Part shown: positions 1 to 11,346 of the stretch, piece by piece
Layout: each line of letters starts with the position of its first letter
Numbering within the stretch: the stretch's first letter is position 1
Assembly (NCBI GenBank): GCA_020747065.1
Contig: JAGMVK010000004.1
Span: 2,480,001-2,544,000 of the forward strand
DNA length: 64,000 nucleotides
Source: Cadophora sp. MPI-SDFR-AT-0126
Taxonomy: Eukaryota; Ascomycota; Leotiomycetes; Helotiales; Ploettnerulaceae
Reading direction: 5' to 3'
Translations under genes and position numbers: made by a program
The notes under the pieces: model-generated
Seen by the model: the letters and a program-made list of their open reading frames with translations, nothing else
What the model was told of the DNA's origin: nothing
Database searches by the model: none

Positions 1-41
1 ATGTCAGTCGGCTGTTATTTAAAAGCCGAGGATAAACTCAC

Positions 42-3000
42 TAGCTTGCGACAAGTTGGCTCTGCGCCCCGTGGCTTGAGGCATAAGTTTCTTAGCATCT
101 CCCGTAACACCGAACCTGACTGGTGGGGGCGGTCCAGTCTTCTGGGGAACAAGAGGCGTGATTGTATTCTGCTGGGGAATAGGAGGAATCGGAGGAGGAT
201 TGAAAGAACTGAAACCGTTTTGCTGTTGCTGTTGTGGCATGCCAGTCGGTTGAGGTTGTAACGGTGGAGGTAAGAAAGAATTAACACCAGTGGGCTGGGG
301 AAATTTTTGCTGAGGGCCAAAGGAGCTTTGGAAGCCCGTCGGTTGTTGCTGAATCGGAGAAAATTGTTGTGGTCGAGGATCGGCGAATGGACCGCCTCCA
401 TTGTTCATGAAGTTCTGCTGCGGTGGTACACCCGGTTGCATTCCGGTCTGCATTGGATATTGGAAGCCATTTTGCACACCGTTGTTGAACTGACCAAAGT
501 TTTGAGGTTGGTTCATCATTCCCATGTTTTGATTTGGGTTCTGAGGCCCATTGAATCCAGTGTATTGTTGCTGCATTCTGATATCGTTCAAACTTTGGCC
601 AGGAGGGGCGATCTGGTTTTGGAATCCTGATGTCGGTATTCCAGTGTTCTGAGCTTGCAGAGGGGGGTAGAGAGAAGCCGCTTTGCTGGTTTGCCTGTGG
701 AGCGGATAAAGGTCGACTGGGAGGAGCAGGTATCATGAGGGATCCCTGACTTTGGAACTGGGGCGGTGGAGCCGGTCGTTGACGAGCAATATTCAACTGG
801 TTCATTTGTGGATTAAACTGTGCACCTGTTTGTTGTTGCGGGAGACCGGTTTGTTGCTGTCCGATTCCAGCAAAGAATGACGGCGTAGCTCCCTGAGGCT
901 GTGGCTGAATCTGTTGCTGAGGCTGTTGCTGAGGAGGCTGTTGAGGAGGTTGAGCAATTTGAGGGGGTTGAGGAGGGGGTTGAGCTCTTGTAGGTTCAAG
1001 AGGTGCAGAAAGCAAAGATAATTCTTGCATAGATCCAGTCAAGGCAGGTGGAGCTGGTGGAGGGGTTGGGGCAGGCGCTGGGGAAGGTGCAGCAGCCTGA
1101 GCCTGTGTGGCTTGTGGTTGTTGTTTCGAGGGCTTCACATCCCATGCATCATCATCGAAGCCTGATCGTACCTCGTCCTTCTTTGCTGGAGTTGGCACTG
1201 AGGCGAGCGGAGTGGCAACCCCTTCGTGACGGACGGTCTTCTCATTTGATCCCTGCTTGAAGGCATCCGCATCCACAACATCGTTTGTTTGAACAGCGGG
1301 AGCTGGGCGCCCTTTTCGAGTGTTGTTTTTGAGAGTTCCTCCTGGACCCGAGAACAGCCCTCCCGACTCACCATCAATGACTTCCTCCCCACCAAAGCTG
1401 ACATTCCGTTTGCCTCCAGTGCGATTGTATTTCTTATCCAAATATCTCATAATCTTGATGATGTCCCCCTCACGGATACCCAGAGTGCGTAAGACAGTGG
1501 CATCAATATCAGGTAGAACACTCTCATCCATCGAATCTCTGTTGAATGCTTGTCCATACCTCTCGCAAAGCCCAACAGGAACGTCGCAAGAGAGAAAAAA
1601 TTGGAACCAGTCATACTCGGGCTTGGTGGACTTGGGCACAATACTAGCTCCGGCACCGCCAGGACTTGTATTGTTTGCACTTCGAGCCTTTTGTTGCTTC
1701 TTGATATCTGATAATGGCTTGTCCTCGTCAAGAGAAACGCCTGTCATGCGTTCAACATATTCGAGATCTTCAATTGACATCTTCACTACTGGCACCGCAA
1801 TTTTGACACCATTCATCTTGTGTAGATTGATCTTGCCATCTTTCAGAGCTAAGAATTGAGCTTCAACGCTGAATGATTTCGATCGATCCGTCCATGTTCG
1901 TACTTTAGCAAGATCGGGTTCTACAACAATGGTATTAGAAGTGTATCCGGAATTCCCTTCAGTATGACTTACTTGATTTTGACGATCTTGATTGTCCATC
2001 TCGTCCGCTTTCATGTCTACTTCTCTGTTTCCCATCATTGTTACTACTGTCTCGAGCCGAAAGACTGCTGCCCCTTTCAGGTATTACCTGTGACCCTTTT
2101 GACTCTTCTTCCATGCGCGCCGCTCTTAGCGACTCCTTGGCTAGTCGTTCTTCTTCCAGTCTGTTCTGATCGATGGTCGATTTGCCCGCATTGATACCAG
2201 AACTGCTTGGTGCAGCGACTGTCCCAGTCACTTCGACGTAGGAACTTGGCACTACACCTTCCTTTCCATTTCTGAGCCTTTTCACTTGCCACCATTCTTC
2301 ACTCTTGGTATCATCCACAATGATAACTTCGTCTCCAACGGCAACGGTAACTTCATCATCTCCTTGCGCCATAAAATCGTAGAGGATCTGTCCCTTCTTT
2401 TGACCCTGGCCGGTTCCAGCAAGTATAACTTCTCGAAGTCCTTCAGCTCGAACAGCTCCAGCCAGTTCCCCCAAGGCGCTGACGATTTCTAAAGCGGTAT
2501 CCTTTGCTCCGGCATGAAAATCCACACTTTTGCTTGGTCTGACCAGTTCTAGAAAAACATGTTTTCCTTCGATCGAGTAATGGGTCATCTTTTCGGCGGT
2601 CCAAGTCTGTTCTGGGCTACAAGGAATATTAACATTAGCTTCGTTCAATGATGTTTCTCTCAGCATTCTGAGGACATTGAAGGGAGGGGGCGTGCTCACC
2701 CGTCTCGAGACTTTTCTGGGGCAATCAGAATAACTCCAGTGGCAATATTGACACCTAGAGTGGTTGGCATTTTCTTCCTCTTGCCCATAATTGATACCAT
2801 CTCGTTAATATTGTACATGTGAAATCCGCCTGGCGCATGAGATGCAACCTCGTCATCAATGCTTCTGTTGAAGCTGGCTCTATTGTATGGCGGAGACATT
2901 CTAGGGCCAGGAGATGGCGGCGAAGCTTCTCGTGTATGCACAGGCTCGGGAGCTCTTGCTTGGGAGACAGGACGAGCAGGCATGGACGGCGGAGGTCCCT

Positions 3001-3769
3001 CATCTTCATCAGAAGCCTCTGGGGTATATTGTGCTGGTGGAGCTCGAGTCGCTGGCGTAGAAGCCTTTCGCTGATTGATGATTCCTGCTAGAGCTGCGGC
3101 TGGGCTCTGCACCGGACTCTGAGGAGATCCAGGAGACCCGAGTGAATCGTCATCCTCAACAGCCGCAGGTGGCCTTCTTGGTAGGCTGGGTGGGGGCGCT
3201 TGTGCGGTACTTGACAGTGCTTTTCCCTCCTGGATCTCTATGTAATTTGCGGGGGCAAAGCCATACTCGCCATCAAGTCCAACCAAAATCCAATCCGGAT
3301 CCGACGTATCGAATACTTCCAGTGTCGCATCCTCTGTGAAAGACAGCTCCTCATCTGTTTGCCTCGCATAATCGTAAAGGGCGCGAGCTTGGTTCGTAGG
3401 TTGCGCCTTGAAGAATGTCAGCCGGCCATTTCTCTTTACGAGTCAAAGTAGTAGAGAGCATTGGGCACATGAGGCCATGTTATGAACGGCATTCCCTCCA
3501 GATTCGCAGCTGGTCTGCAATGCCCTGATAGCACACTATGCGAATAGGATCAGACTGCCACATACCTCTTCCACGTAATTACTTGGGACTAAGCCTGTAG
3601 GCTCATCATCGTCCTCCCCGGATGCCTTCTTCTTTGCCTTCCACCAGTCATCCTCTCCACTCTTCTCCAGCACATACAGTATATCCCCTTCGCTGATCGC
3701 AAGCTCAGAAGCACCTTGGGGCACGTAGTCGTAGATTGCTTTGTAAACGCCAAGGAAGCCCATCTTCAC
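42..3769 (-). CDS. sla1: Actin cytoskeleton-regulatory scaffold Sla1 (partial, apparent frameshift)
   Basis: Cortical actin-patch adaptor linking endocytic cargo, clathrin and the Las17/Pan1 machinery. Exons read as 3769-3566, 3406-2700, 2616-1973 and 1920-42; the phases agree at every junction. In order: SH3-1 (about residues 5-66, YKAIYDYVPQG), SH3-2 (about 75-128, ARALYDYARQTDEE), SH3-3 (about 380-440, ILYDFMAQGDDEV), SHD1 (about 522-590, VRTWTDRSKSF), SHD2/SAM-like (about 617-690, YDWFQFFLSCDVPVG), then a Pro/Gln-rich tail with QxTG repeats (for example MQQQYTGFNG, PQKTGPPPP). The reading frame shifts by one base in a run of six G at 662-667 (about residue 936): five G would keep the QxTG tail open. 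The last visible exon ends ANLSQA followed by a GTGAGT donor at 41-36, so the extreme C-terminus lies left of the window. MGFLGVYK at 3763 is an alternative start. Confidence 0.93.
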
Positions 3770-4445
3770 TGCAGCTGCAACTGGCAGAGGCTATAGATTC
3801 TCCACGATCGATGTTCGTGCTGTTTATTGTGCTGCGAACTGGTCCGATGTCTGCCCCATGCGACTTTCGGTCCGTTCCAAGCTCGAGGCCGCGATTCCGG
3901 ATTACTACAGATTGAGAGCTGTTGATGACCGTGGTCGAGGACGGAGTGGCGTCAAAGGGAACTAGAAATTTGGTTCAAGGATTGGACAGTCTGTTAGGCG
4001 CGACGTGAAGGTAGGGTAAATCGGACAAGGTCGTAGATGGTCATGGATAGATTTGTTTAAGACTATTGAGTTGCCTCAAGCGGAAAGGTTGTAAGTTGTC
4101 TCCCGGTCCACCGTAGAACCTCACGAGCGAGGCTAGCTCGCTTCTCTGAAATTGCCCAGGGCCAGACGTCACTCGTGGGTACTCTGGGGATTCAATATCT
4201 CTTTGACCTCTCACACATCTAGCAGACTTCCAAGAAGTATTTCCGTACAGTGCAAATGTTCAGTCGAGGCACAGTCATTTTTTCGTGGAGTTGTCACAAT
4301 GTACACACGATATCGCTCTGAAGTTGATGTTGTGACAAGCCAGTGTTCTTCGCCCGCATGACCATTTTGCCTGAACGGGGATCATGCATAAAGTGTATCG
4401 AGTCTATCTGGAAGCAGCTCCCTGCAAATACCGTCGACCTCGGTA
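3770..4445. other. Intergenic: Sla1 upstream region and MFS 3' region
   Basis: About 0.7 kb between the Sla1 start and the MFS stop. It should hold the Sla1 promoter and 5' leader and the 3' end of the transporter. I see no supported gene. Confidence 0.6.
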
Positions 4446-6355
4446 TCAAAAAGTATATCTAAAGTCGATCGTCTCCTCCAGTAACGTTTGGCCATCCTTC
4501 TGCTTCCTATTCACGTACCAGAAATACATCGAGAATAACGCAACAATGCCAATGATTAGAATATGAGATCCAATACTGATCCAGATCGCGGTCATGTAAC
4601 GAGGAGCTTCCGGTTGTCTGACAATGAAACTTCCAGCAATCCCTCCAAGTCCATTGCAAGCTGTTATGGATGCTGCGAATGTAGCTCTTTTCCATTGCCC
4701 TTGAGGGTAGTCAGTCTATATCTCCTCTTTTGAGTTCAAGAAAGATTTGGGTACTCACCAACTATGTTCGAAGCTTGGTAAGCATTCATGGCTGCCCAGT
4801 TGCTCACATATGCTCCAGTTGCAAGGTACGTGCCTATGTATCTCACTGTAACCTGATTCGCGAAACCTAGCATGCTAAATCCAATCACGGTACAGACACA
4901 GTTGAAAGTTATCACCACACCTCTCAACTGATACCTGTCTCCCACAATAGATGATATGATCACAGGAATAACCGCATAGAAATAAGGAGGAGCGGAAAGC
5001 AGGATAGCCCGATCGGTAGAGAAACCCATGCCAGATTGCAAAATGATAGGCAAGAAATAGGAGAGGGAAGTCGAGACCAGGTTGAGAAGGAAGAACATCA
5101 TGCAGAATCCATACAACTTTGGATCAAAGAAGTGAACGAGGCAACGGCGCCAGGAGAAAGCTTCAGGCTTGACGTCTCCTCTATCCTCTGAGATGCGGTT
5201 CTCTGCTAGAATTTGCTCGTTACGAGTGAGGAAGTGGAAGCTCTTGTGGGAATTCTCTGGGAAGTCAACGATCCAGAGATAAGTCACGAAACCAATCACT
5301 TAACGAATGTCAGCAGGTTGATAATCACAATTTGAATATCATGTCAACTTACCGATAGCGATCAATCCTTGGACTAGGAACATCCATCTCCAACCAGCAA
5401 GGCCTCCTTTCCCATTGAGATGGTTGAGTCCAAAGTTTACGAAGCCTCCTAGACCGACAACCGTCACCTCGCCAGATTGTAGGAATGCGAAGCGGAGCTG
5501 TTGTTCTTTCCTCGTGTACCATGTGCTAATGAGGTAGCTGCAGATTCGTCAGCTCTCAATTCTTTAACCTTCACTTGGACATTCAAATAGCTTCCAAACC
5601 CGAGGAAAATAGAACAACAAAGTTCCCTTACCTGAGGCCTGGAAAGATAGCACTCTGCATGATACCCAGCAGAATCCTCACCCCAATCATCTGTCTCCAA
5701 GTCGTAATGAAGGCCGTACACTAGACTCATCAGCCTACTTTCAAGTTTCCTCAATCTCCACAAAAACTCACCAAAGTAACAATCCCAAATCCCACAGTAA
5801 TTCCCGAAAAAACTATTCTTGGGCCTAGGATCCTTACAAGAAGCGTGGCAGGAAGTTGAAATGTCACACTAGCAACAGTATACACCAAAATCGACACAGA
5901 CTATATCTAATCATCAGCTCCGTCTCCAATATATCTTTAAGACTTCACAATACAGCAGAACTTACATAGCGGTTGCCAACACCCAGTCCCAGATCATCAA
6001 AAATAGTCGTAACACTCGCACTACTAATAATCCCCGAATCCAGAAGATTCAACGAGCATAGAATCCCCGCAATAGTGCAAAGTCTCAAATCAACCTTTCT
6101 CACCAATCGCCTCTCGACCTCCCGATCGCTCTCAGTTGACTCGATGTCTCCCTGGCGCGAAATACTGCCATCGCCATTATCATCAGCATCTGCATCGCTG
6201 TACCGGCCATTCTGGTCAGAGCCATTGGATTTCTTGGGTTGGCTGGTTTCGTGACTCGTCACGAGTATTGATTTCGTGCTGTGGGAATGTGAATCATCGA
6301 TGTGATTGTTGATATCATGCCCCGCTTCGGGACGAGGAGAAGATGACCCCTCCAT
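4446..6355 (-). CDS. MFS transporter, anion:cation symporter (ACS/Dal5-Tna1-like) family
   Basis: Probable plasma-membrane importer of a small organic anion or vitamin-like compound; the substrate cannot be told from sequence. Six exons: 6355-5966, 5900-5772, 5720-5632, 5537-5353, 5298-4759, 4699-4446; the phases sum to 528 aa, about the family size. An acidic hydrophilic N-terminus of about 85 residues precedes the first membrane helix. Family signatures include ERRLVRKVDLRL before TM1, FQLPATLLVRILGPR, SAIFPGLSYLISTWYTRKEQ, GWRWMFLVQGL, the loop IVDFPENSHKSF, and WKRATFAASITACNGLGGIAG near the end. The TM1 stretch usually reading LDRxN in this family is LLDSGIISSAS here. The gene ends on LEETIDFRYTF. 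Neighbours give no functional hint. Confidence 0.9.
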
Positions 6356-6910
6356 TACTCTTGAGTTTCTCGGTGAAGATGTATCTCAAGTAATCGAGGT
6401 ATTTTCGGTCATCTGCCCGTTCCGTTGAAGCATTGTACTTCGAAGAGAAGGGATGTGTGGGACATTATATGTGAGTCTAAAAACTTTAGAGGCAAGCACG
6501 TCTTACCCATGCATCCAACCACGTCGGCATCTCGCTCCCGACGATCTTTGCCTGGCCCGATGAATATTCTATTGTCAAGCAACTCCTCATCACAACATCT
6601 GCATTATTCAGCTTTTCCAATCATCTCTGTTGTTGCTTATCATGCTTTTACACTGTGGAACATGTTCGTTGAGATTACTAGATTAATACCATGCTGTGTC
6701 ATCGATGCAAAACTTTTTTCCCGTTCCACTGCAGAATCAAAAAGTGGGAGGAGAGCGAACTCGGCAGTTACGAACTACAAAGTTGTGGAACACGATAATA
6801 AAATGATTCAACCAGACTTCGTCCTTTGAAAGTATCTGTTCATTCCTATCAAATAGAAGCAATTATAAAATCTATACGGCGATCCATCAAATGATTCCTC
6901 ATCCCTTTCA

Positions 6911-7684
6911 CTATAAACGGTTGGAGATGATAATGAGCGCCTTCCAGACCATTCCAATGATCAATAGCTCTCCGTACATATTCCAACCTCTCTGCATTCG
7001 ACCGTTCATATGAAAGTCGGCGAAGACACCTCCTTGAATACGCCTAGTCAACATCTCGGTCGGCGTTTGCAAAAGCGGAAATATATTTGCGACCTGAGAA
7101 ATGGACACTGCATTTATTTACGAAACCTCGAGATAATCACAAAAGCAAATTTCGGGTTCCTTTCACACTCACACGCACTCAGGATGCGAGCCATGGATAC
7201 CAATCCAGAACTCCCCCAGCTTGATACCAAAATTCGCCATATCAACCAGCGTCTCATTCGCCTTGACACATTCACAGGAAACGGACTATTCTGTGGCCTA
7301 ACCGTCTAATCTTCAATTACTCGATCTAGATACACAGGAGGATCAAAAAGAAATACTCTGGAGGACGGGAACTTCTCTTCGTTCGAATCATCTCCACTCG
7401 GAGTGAATCACAGTACCTTGATAGGGGATAAAACGAAATAACAATGAACGAAATGCGATATCCTTAAAAGTACAGAAAGAAGAGAATTTTGACCAGCAAT
7501 GGTTGATGGATATAGTGGACAGCACCGCGCTCCAGACGATGATACATCGCTTACTGAGCTCTCAATCGAAAGAAAAGAAAGTTTGTAAACAAATACTCGC
7601 TTCGATATCACTTACTACACAACCGATTGCAATCGTATGGCAGACAAAGCCCAGTAATGGGAGACAGTAATTAGGAATGATCAT
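6911..7684 (-). other. Possible unrecognised small membrane-protein gene (unresolved exons)
   Basis: Not recognised. Three stretches on the minus strand look protein-like. An ATG at 7684 begins MIIPNYCLPLLGFVCHTIAI, a hydrophobic helix, followed by a GTAAGT. A middle segment at about 7278-7170 contains CVKANETLVDMANFGIKLGE and then a GTGAGT-like donor. A final open stretch after a TTTCTCAG acceptor at about 7100 runs to a stop at 6911 and contains FADFHMNGRMQRGWNMYGEL and a hydrophobic C-terminal helix. I could not join these in one frame with confidence. It could be a degraded gene or chance. It fills an otherwise empty 1.4 kb gap between the MFS and TLC genes. Confidence 0.22.
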
Positions 7685-7792
7685 GTAATACAGTCAAATT
7701 AATACCAGCCCAAATGTACACCTATGCGCCATGGAACCCCGTGCTATCGATATCCAAGTTATCCAAACGAATGCATGTCTTAACTTTATCAA

Positions 7793-8919
7793 TCATGAGA
7801 TAGCATCGATCGGCTCATCATCAACTACATTCCTTCTTCGCACCTCAGTCTCGTCGATGTCGATTCTCGATTTCCCATTTGCACCAGTGCTTCTGGTAGC
7901 AATAGCCTTCTCCTTACGTTTGGCCTCTTTCGGTGGTTGGAAGCGCTTACGGACCGTCTCGATCATCTTGCCGAACCAGTAGAAGTTGAGGGTATTAAGA
8001 ATGACGTTGCTGCCTAGGTATGTGAAGGCCAGCCATAATGGAACGAACTCTTGGCCCGCGAAGCGCATGATGTCGTCGTGCAGAGGAGCAGCACTCTTTC
8101 CAGTGGCCGCAGCGGTGCCGTTCAAGGCATCAATATCAATGCTGGTAGTAGCTGGTTGGTGATGGAGTGCTTGCCAAACATCTTGGTAGACCCGGACGGA
8201 CTGATAAGTCCCCCAAACCAGGCGGCAGCTGAAAAACGTGAAGAGGAGCATGATGCCATTGTATAGTTGGGCCTTGGAACCGGTCATATCCAGCTTGTCA
8301 AAGAACCAGTGAAAGTTTAAGAATGGGGACGAGAGTTCGTAGAGAATGAAGGTACATCCATAAAAATTGACAAATGGCCTCTGTTGGAAGCTGTTAAACC
8401 CGGACTTTCAAACCTGAAGCCTGGCGTGGAACTTACGAATCCAAAAGAGAAGACAATGAGAGCACTTAATGCATGTGCGAGCATGCCAAGTCCAAAGACC
8501 CTGACATTCTGGAGCGTAACCATCAAATCCCAGAGGAAATATCCAGTCGCCATGCCCTGAATCATGCCCGCAGCCCCTGTGTAGCCCCAGATTCTCTGCT
8601 GCCAGTCCATATTCTTGCGCTCCTCATCGTTGAACATCACCCATAGGGCAAGGAAGTTGATGGTCGTGCTCTGAACCAGGGACACCACATGAACGTCCCA
8701 GTTAATCTTCCTTTCTGGAGAGAGCTTCGCATATTTGACGGGGAATATGCGCTTTGAGAGCTGAGGGGCGAGGATGTTATTGATAAATGTGTACCCGAGG
8801 AAGGAGATGAGTACTTCGTGGACATGCAGAGGTAGTGTCGTGAGGTGGAAGTAGTCGGCGAAGGGCTGGATGGCTTTACTAAGCCATGGCAATGGTGGGA
8901 TAGGGAACGGGTCGTGCAT
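7793..8919 (-). CDS. TLC (TRAM/LAG1/CLN8) domain membrane protein, TMEM56-like
   Basis: Polytopic ER-type membrane protein with a TLC fold; members include ceramide synthases and poorly characterised TMEM56/FAM57-like lipid proteins. Two exons, 8919-8437 and 8380-7793, joined in phase 0 (GTAAGT donor, CCAACAG acceptor), give 356 aa. I chose the ATG at 8919 (MHDPFPIPPLPWLSK); the reading frame is open further upstream but without family character. Helices are visible around EVLISFLGYTFINNI, TTINFLALWVMF, GYFLWDLMVTLQN, HALSALIVFSFGF, NFYGCTFILYELSSPF, YNGIMLLFTFFSCRLVWG and FVPLWLAFTYLGSNVI. The ceramide-synthase Lag1 HHxxT-type motif is not seen, so a TMEM56-like member is more likely than a ceramide synthase. 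The tail is basic and cytosolic. Confidence 0.85.
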
Positions 8920-9451
8920 GGTGACGAGGTTTGAGGAGGAAAAGGGCGAGCGCAGAAGATCTAGGGAGGCCAAACAATTTATTCCGGTTCGATGACACCG
9001 GCGACGGCCCAGGAGAGGCGTCGAAGTTCGACTCGTGAGTGAGTCGTGTGGTGGTTTCAAGGAACGAAGTGGAGGCCCCCCGAAGGTTGGTGATGAGGTC
9101 CCCAACAAATTGGAGCGTCGGCTAAACTCAGGCTTATTCAGGGGCTCGAAGACCCCTGCGCTTCACCTGTCCTGGTTGGATCTTCAGAGTTTCGATAAAC
9201 AAAAACTTGAAAAGACAATTTATGGACAATGAGACTTTTAGATTCGTTTTCTATTATGTACATTAGGAGACTGTTCGTATTACTTATAAGTATGCTTCGT
9301 AACGTCTGAGGCGCATCAAGCCAAGCAACCAGGCAGGCTGACGGCAGCGCCGCCTAGACCCAGAATTTCATTTCTTCGCCTAACGGGCACATGTGAGACA
9401 TTAGGATATCTATCTCGTGCCCAGCTCGAGACTCCCTCCTTGACGCCTTTT
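8920..9451. other. Intergenic: TLC gene upstream region
   Basis: About 0.5 kb between the TLC start and the amidohydrolase stop, with GC-rich patches near 9330-9360. I see no supported gene or clear motif. Confidence 0.5.
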
Positions 9452-10936
9452 CTATCGGCTGACTACCGCTCCGTTGAAAACTGTGATTCGGTTTGAAGAG
9501 GGATCGTTGACTAAGTCCGACACTGTCTTCCTCGCCCTGAATGCGCCAGACCTGCTGGCGGATTGGTTGCCAAAGACGACAAAGTCAGCTGGGTCTCCAA
9601 CATCGATATCGATTTCGCACGAAATCGATAAATCGATGCCCATAGCCAGCTTAGCCCGATTCGATACACATTGCTAATGCAGACAGTCAGTTGTAATGCT
9701 TATGACCAAGTTAGATTCAACTTACAAAGAGCAAGTCAGTGTCCTTCTTCGTAGCAGCCTGATAGACCCCAACACCAAGACTTGCAAGACTCAACGGATC
9801 ACAGCTGCCATGAGGTGTGAATGCATTTCCAACATTGTTGATGCCCAATGAAGCGTTCATGCCGTACTTTTTGATAATATCGAGGACTTGCAGTGTACCT
9901 CTCACTCGCTGACCTCCAGCATCGTCTGTTGCAGGTCTGCCCATCATGAAGAGATCGGAGGTAGGAAGTCCTACAAACGCAATGGGCAGTCCTCGGATTT
10001 TTTCCCGGAGATTCAACCAATCCTGTTCACTGAACAGCGTGAGGCGGGTGCAATGCCCAAAGGAGACGGTCCGATGGCTGTGGTGGTTCCAATTTGATGG
10101 CCACTTCAAGGCATGAAGCTGTTCTAGGGCATCTCCCATCATGCTTGGAGTATTTGGATCCAAATTGTAGTCGATGTGAAAGTCCAGATGAAGTCCATAC
10201 CGAATAGCTGTCCTAATTGCGAACCCCATGTTTGCGATTTGCTTGTCACGGTTTCCGTCTTGCTCAACATAAGGAGTGCTTCCAAATGCCTCAACACCGG
10301 GTTTGTTCGCGGCGACATCAAGTAGCTTCATCATTGCCTTTCCCTTGTCTCGATAGCTGACAATTGGATCTTGAGCGAAGACACAGATCTGGATGTAGCA
10401 TCTGTCCTTGAACTCTTGCTTAAGTGCCAGGCCGGCTTCGAGACATTTGAACTTGACCGTAAGATCGACTTCGACAAAGGCCCTAAGATGGGTGACTCCA
10501 AAGTTGATGCTCTCTTCGATCAGAGCTCGGCCGCGCTCCATAAGATCATTGCGTTCAAATCGGGCCTTTGCTTCACCTGAGAAAGCATAAGAGATAGGGA
10601 CTGGAGTGAAAGTAATGAAAAACACCTACTGGTCAGCTTCATCGCCTCGGCAAAGTCACCCTTCTTGATCTCCAAGTCCGCATACTTCGGGTGAGAAAGG
10701 AGAAAGCACTTGTCAAGATGGATGTGCGGGTGACAGAGACTCGGGCAGAGGAATTGGACAGCGCTGTTTGAATCAGAGCTGTCGGGTACGTGTTCATCTA
10801 GTGATTCGACGATGCCCTTCTTGCAGCAGATGTCCCAACGGGTGTTTTCCGGCTTTCCGGCTACGTAGACGCCTTTGAATGACAGTTCGGCGCCGTCGTC
10901 ATTGGACCAGCCGTTAGTTGTCTCGTTGGTCGACAT
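9452..10936 (-). CDS. Cytosine-deaminase-like metal-dependent amidohydrolase
   Basis: Amidohydrolase-superfamily TIM-barrel enzyme, probably cytosolic. Exons 10936-10630, 10576-9726 and 9673-9452 are phase-consistent and give 459 aa. The closest pattern I recognise is bacterial cytosine deaminase (CodA type). First metal motif HPHIHLDK (about residue 70), then VFAQDP carrying the substrate-contacting Gln, HLDFHID with a metal His, SFGHCTRL with a metal His, and GINNVGNAFTPHG where CodA has GHDDVFDPWYPLG. Relative to CodA, the catalytic Glu of the HxDE motif is Tyr (HIDY) and the metal/catalytic Asp of HDDV is Asn. The substrate is therefore uncertain, and cytosine deaminase activity should not be assumed. 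It is divergent from COG8 with 410 bp between the starts. Confidence 0.85.
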
Positions 10937-11346
10937 GATGGATAGCGTGATCTTGAAGATTGAGTTATGGAATTAGGAGCGAAGAGGATCTACTAAAACA
11001 AGTAGAAATTACAATTATGAAGTGAAGTGAAGGGAATTGAAGTGAAGTGATGAGCGAAAGGCGGCTGAAGAAGTCGAGGGCGATTGTTACGTGGCCATGA
11101 TTCTGGGGAACAAAAAGTGTTGAAGAGGGATGACGCGCCTGAGAATGAGGGGAGGTGAGGCGGGGTGGATAAAATAAACTTTTCGGGATGCTGTCCCGCG
11201 TCTTCCCGTCGAGCTTCAGCCTTGGCTTGGGCTTCGAGGTTCACGGTTAGACCTCAAGAGCACGTACTTACTTGCCTTAGCGAAAATCATGAACACCTGT
11301 CCCACATCACCACGTTGAAGTCTTAGGTCACAAGCATATCGCAGCA
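10937..11346. promoter_or_regulatory. Divergent promoter, amidohydrolase / COG8
   Basis: 410 bp between two divergent start codons, so both promoters and 5' leaders must lie here. It contains short direct repeats of GAAGTGAAGTGA-like units near 11019-11052. I saw no specific factor site. Confidence 0.55.

Noticed and set aside
6425..6829. 134-codon plus-strand frame upstream of the MFS gene
   Set aside because: Starts at TTG, has no recognisable features and lies in the transporter promoter.
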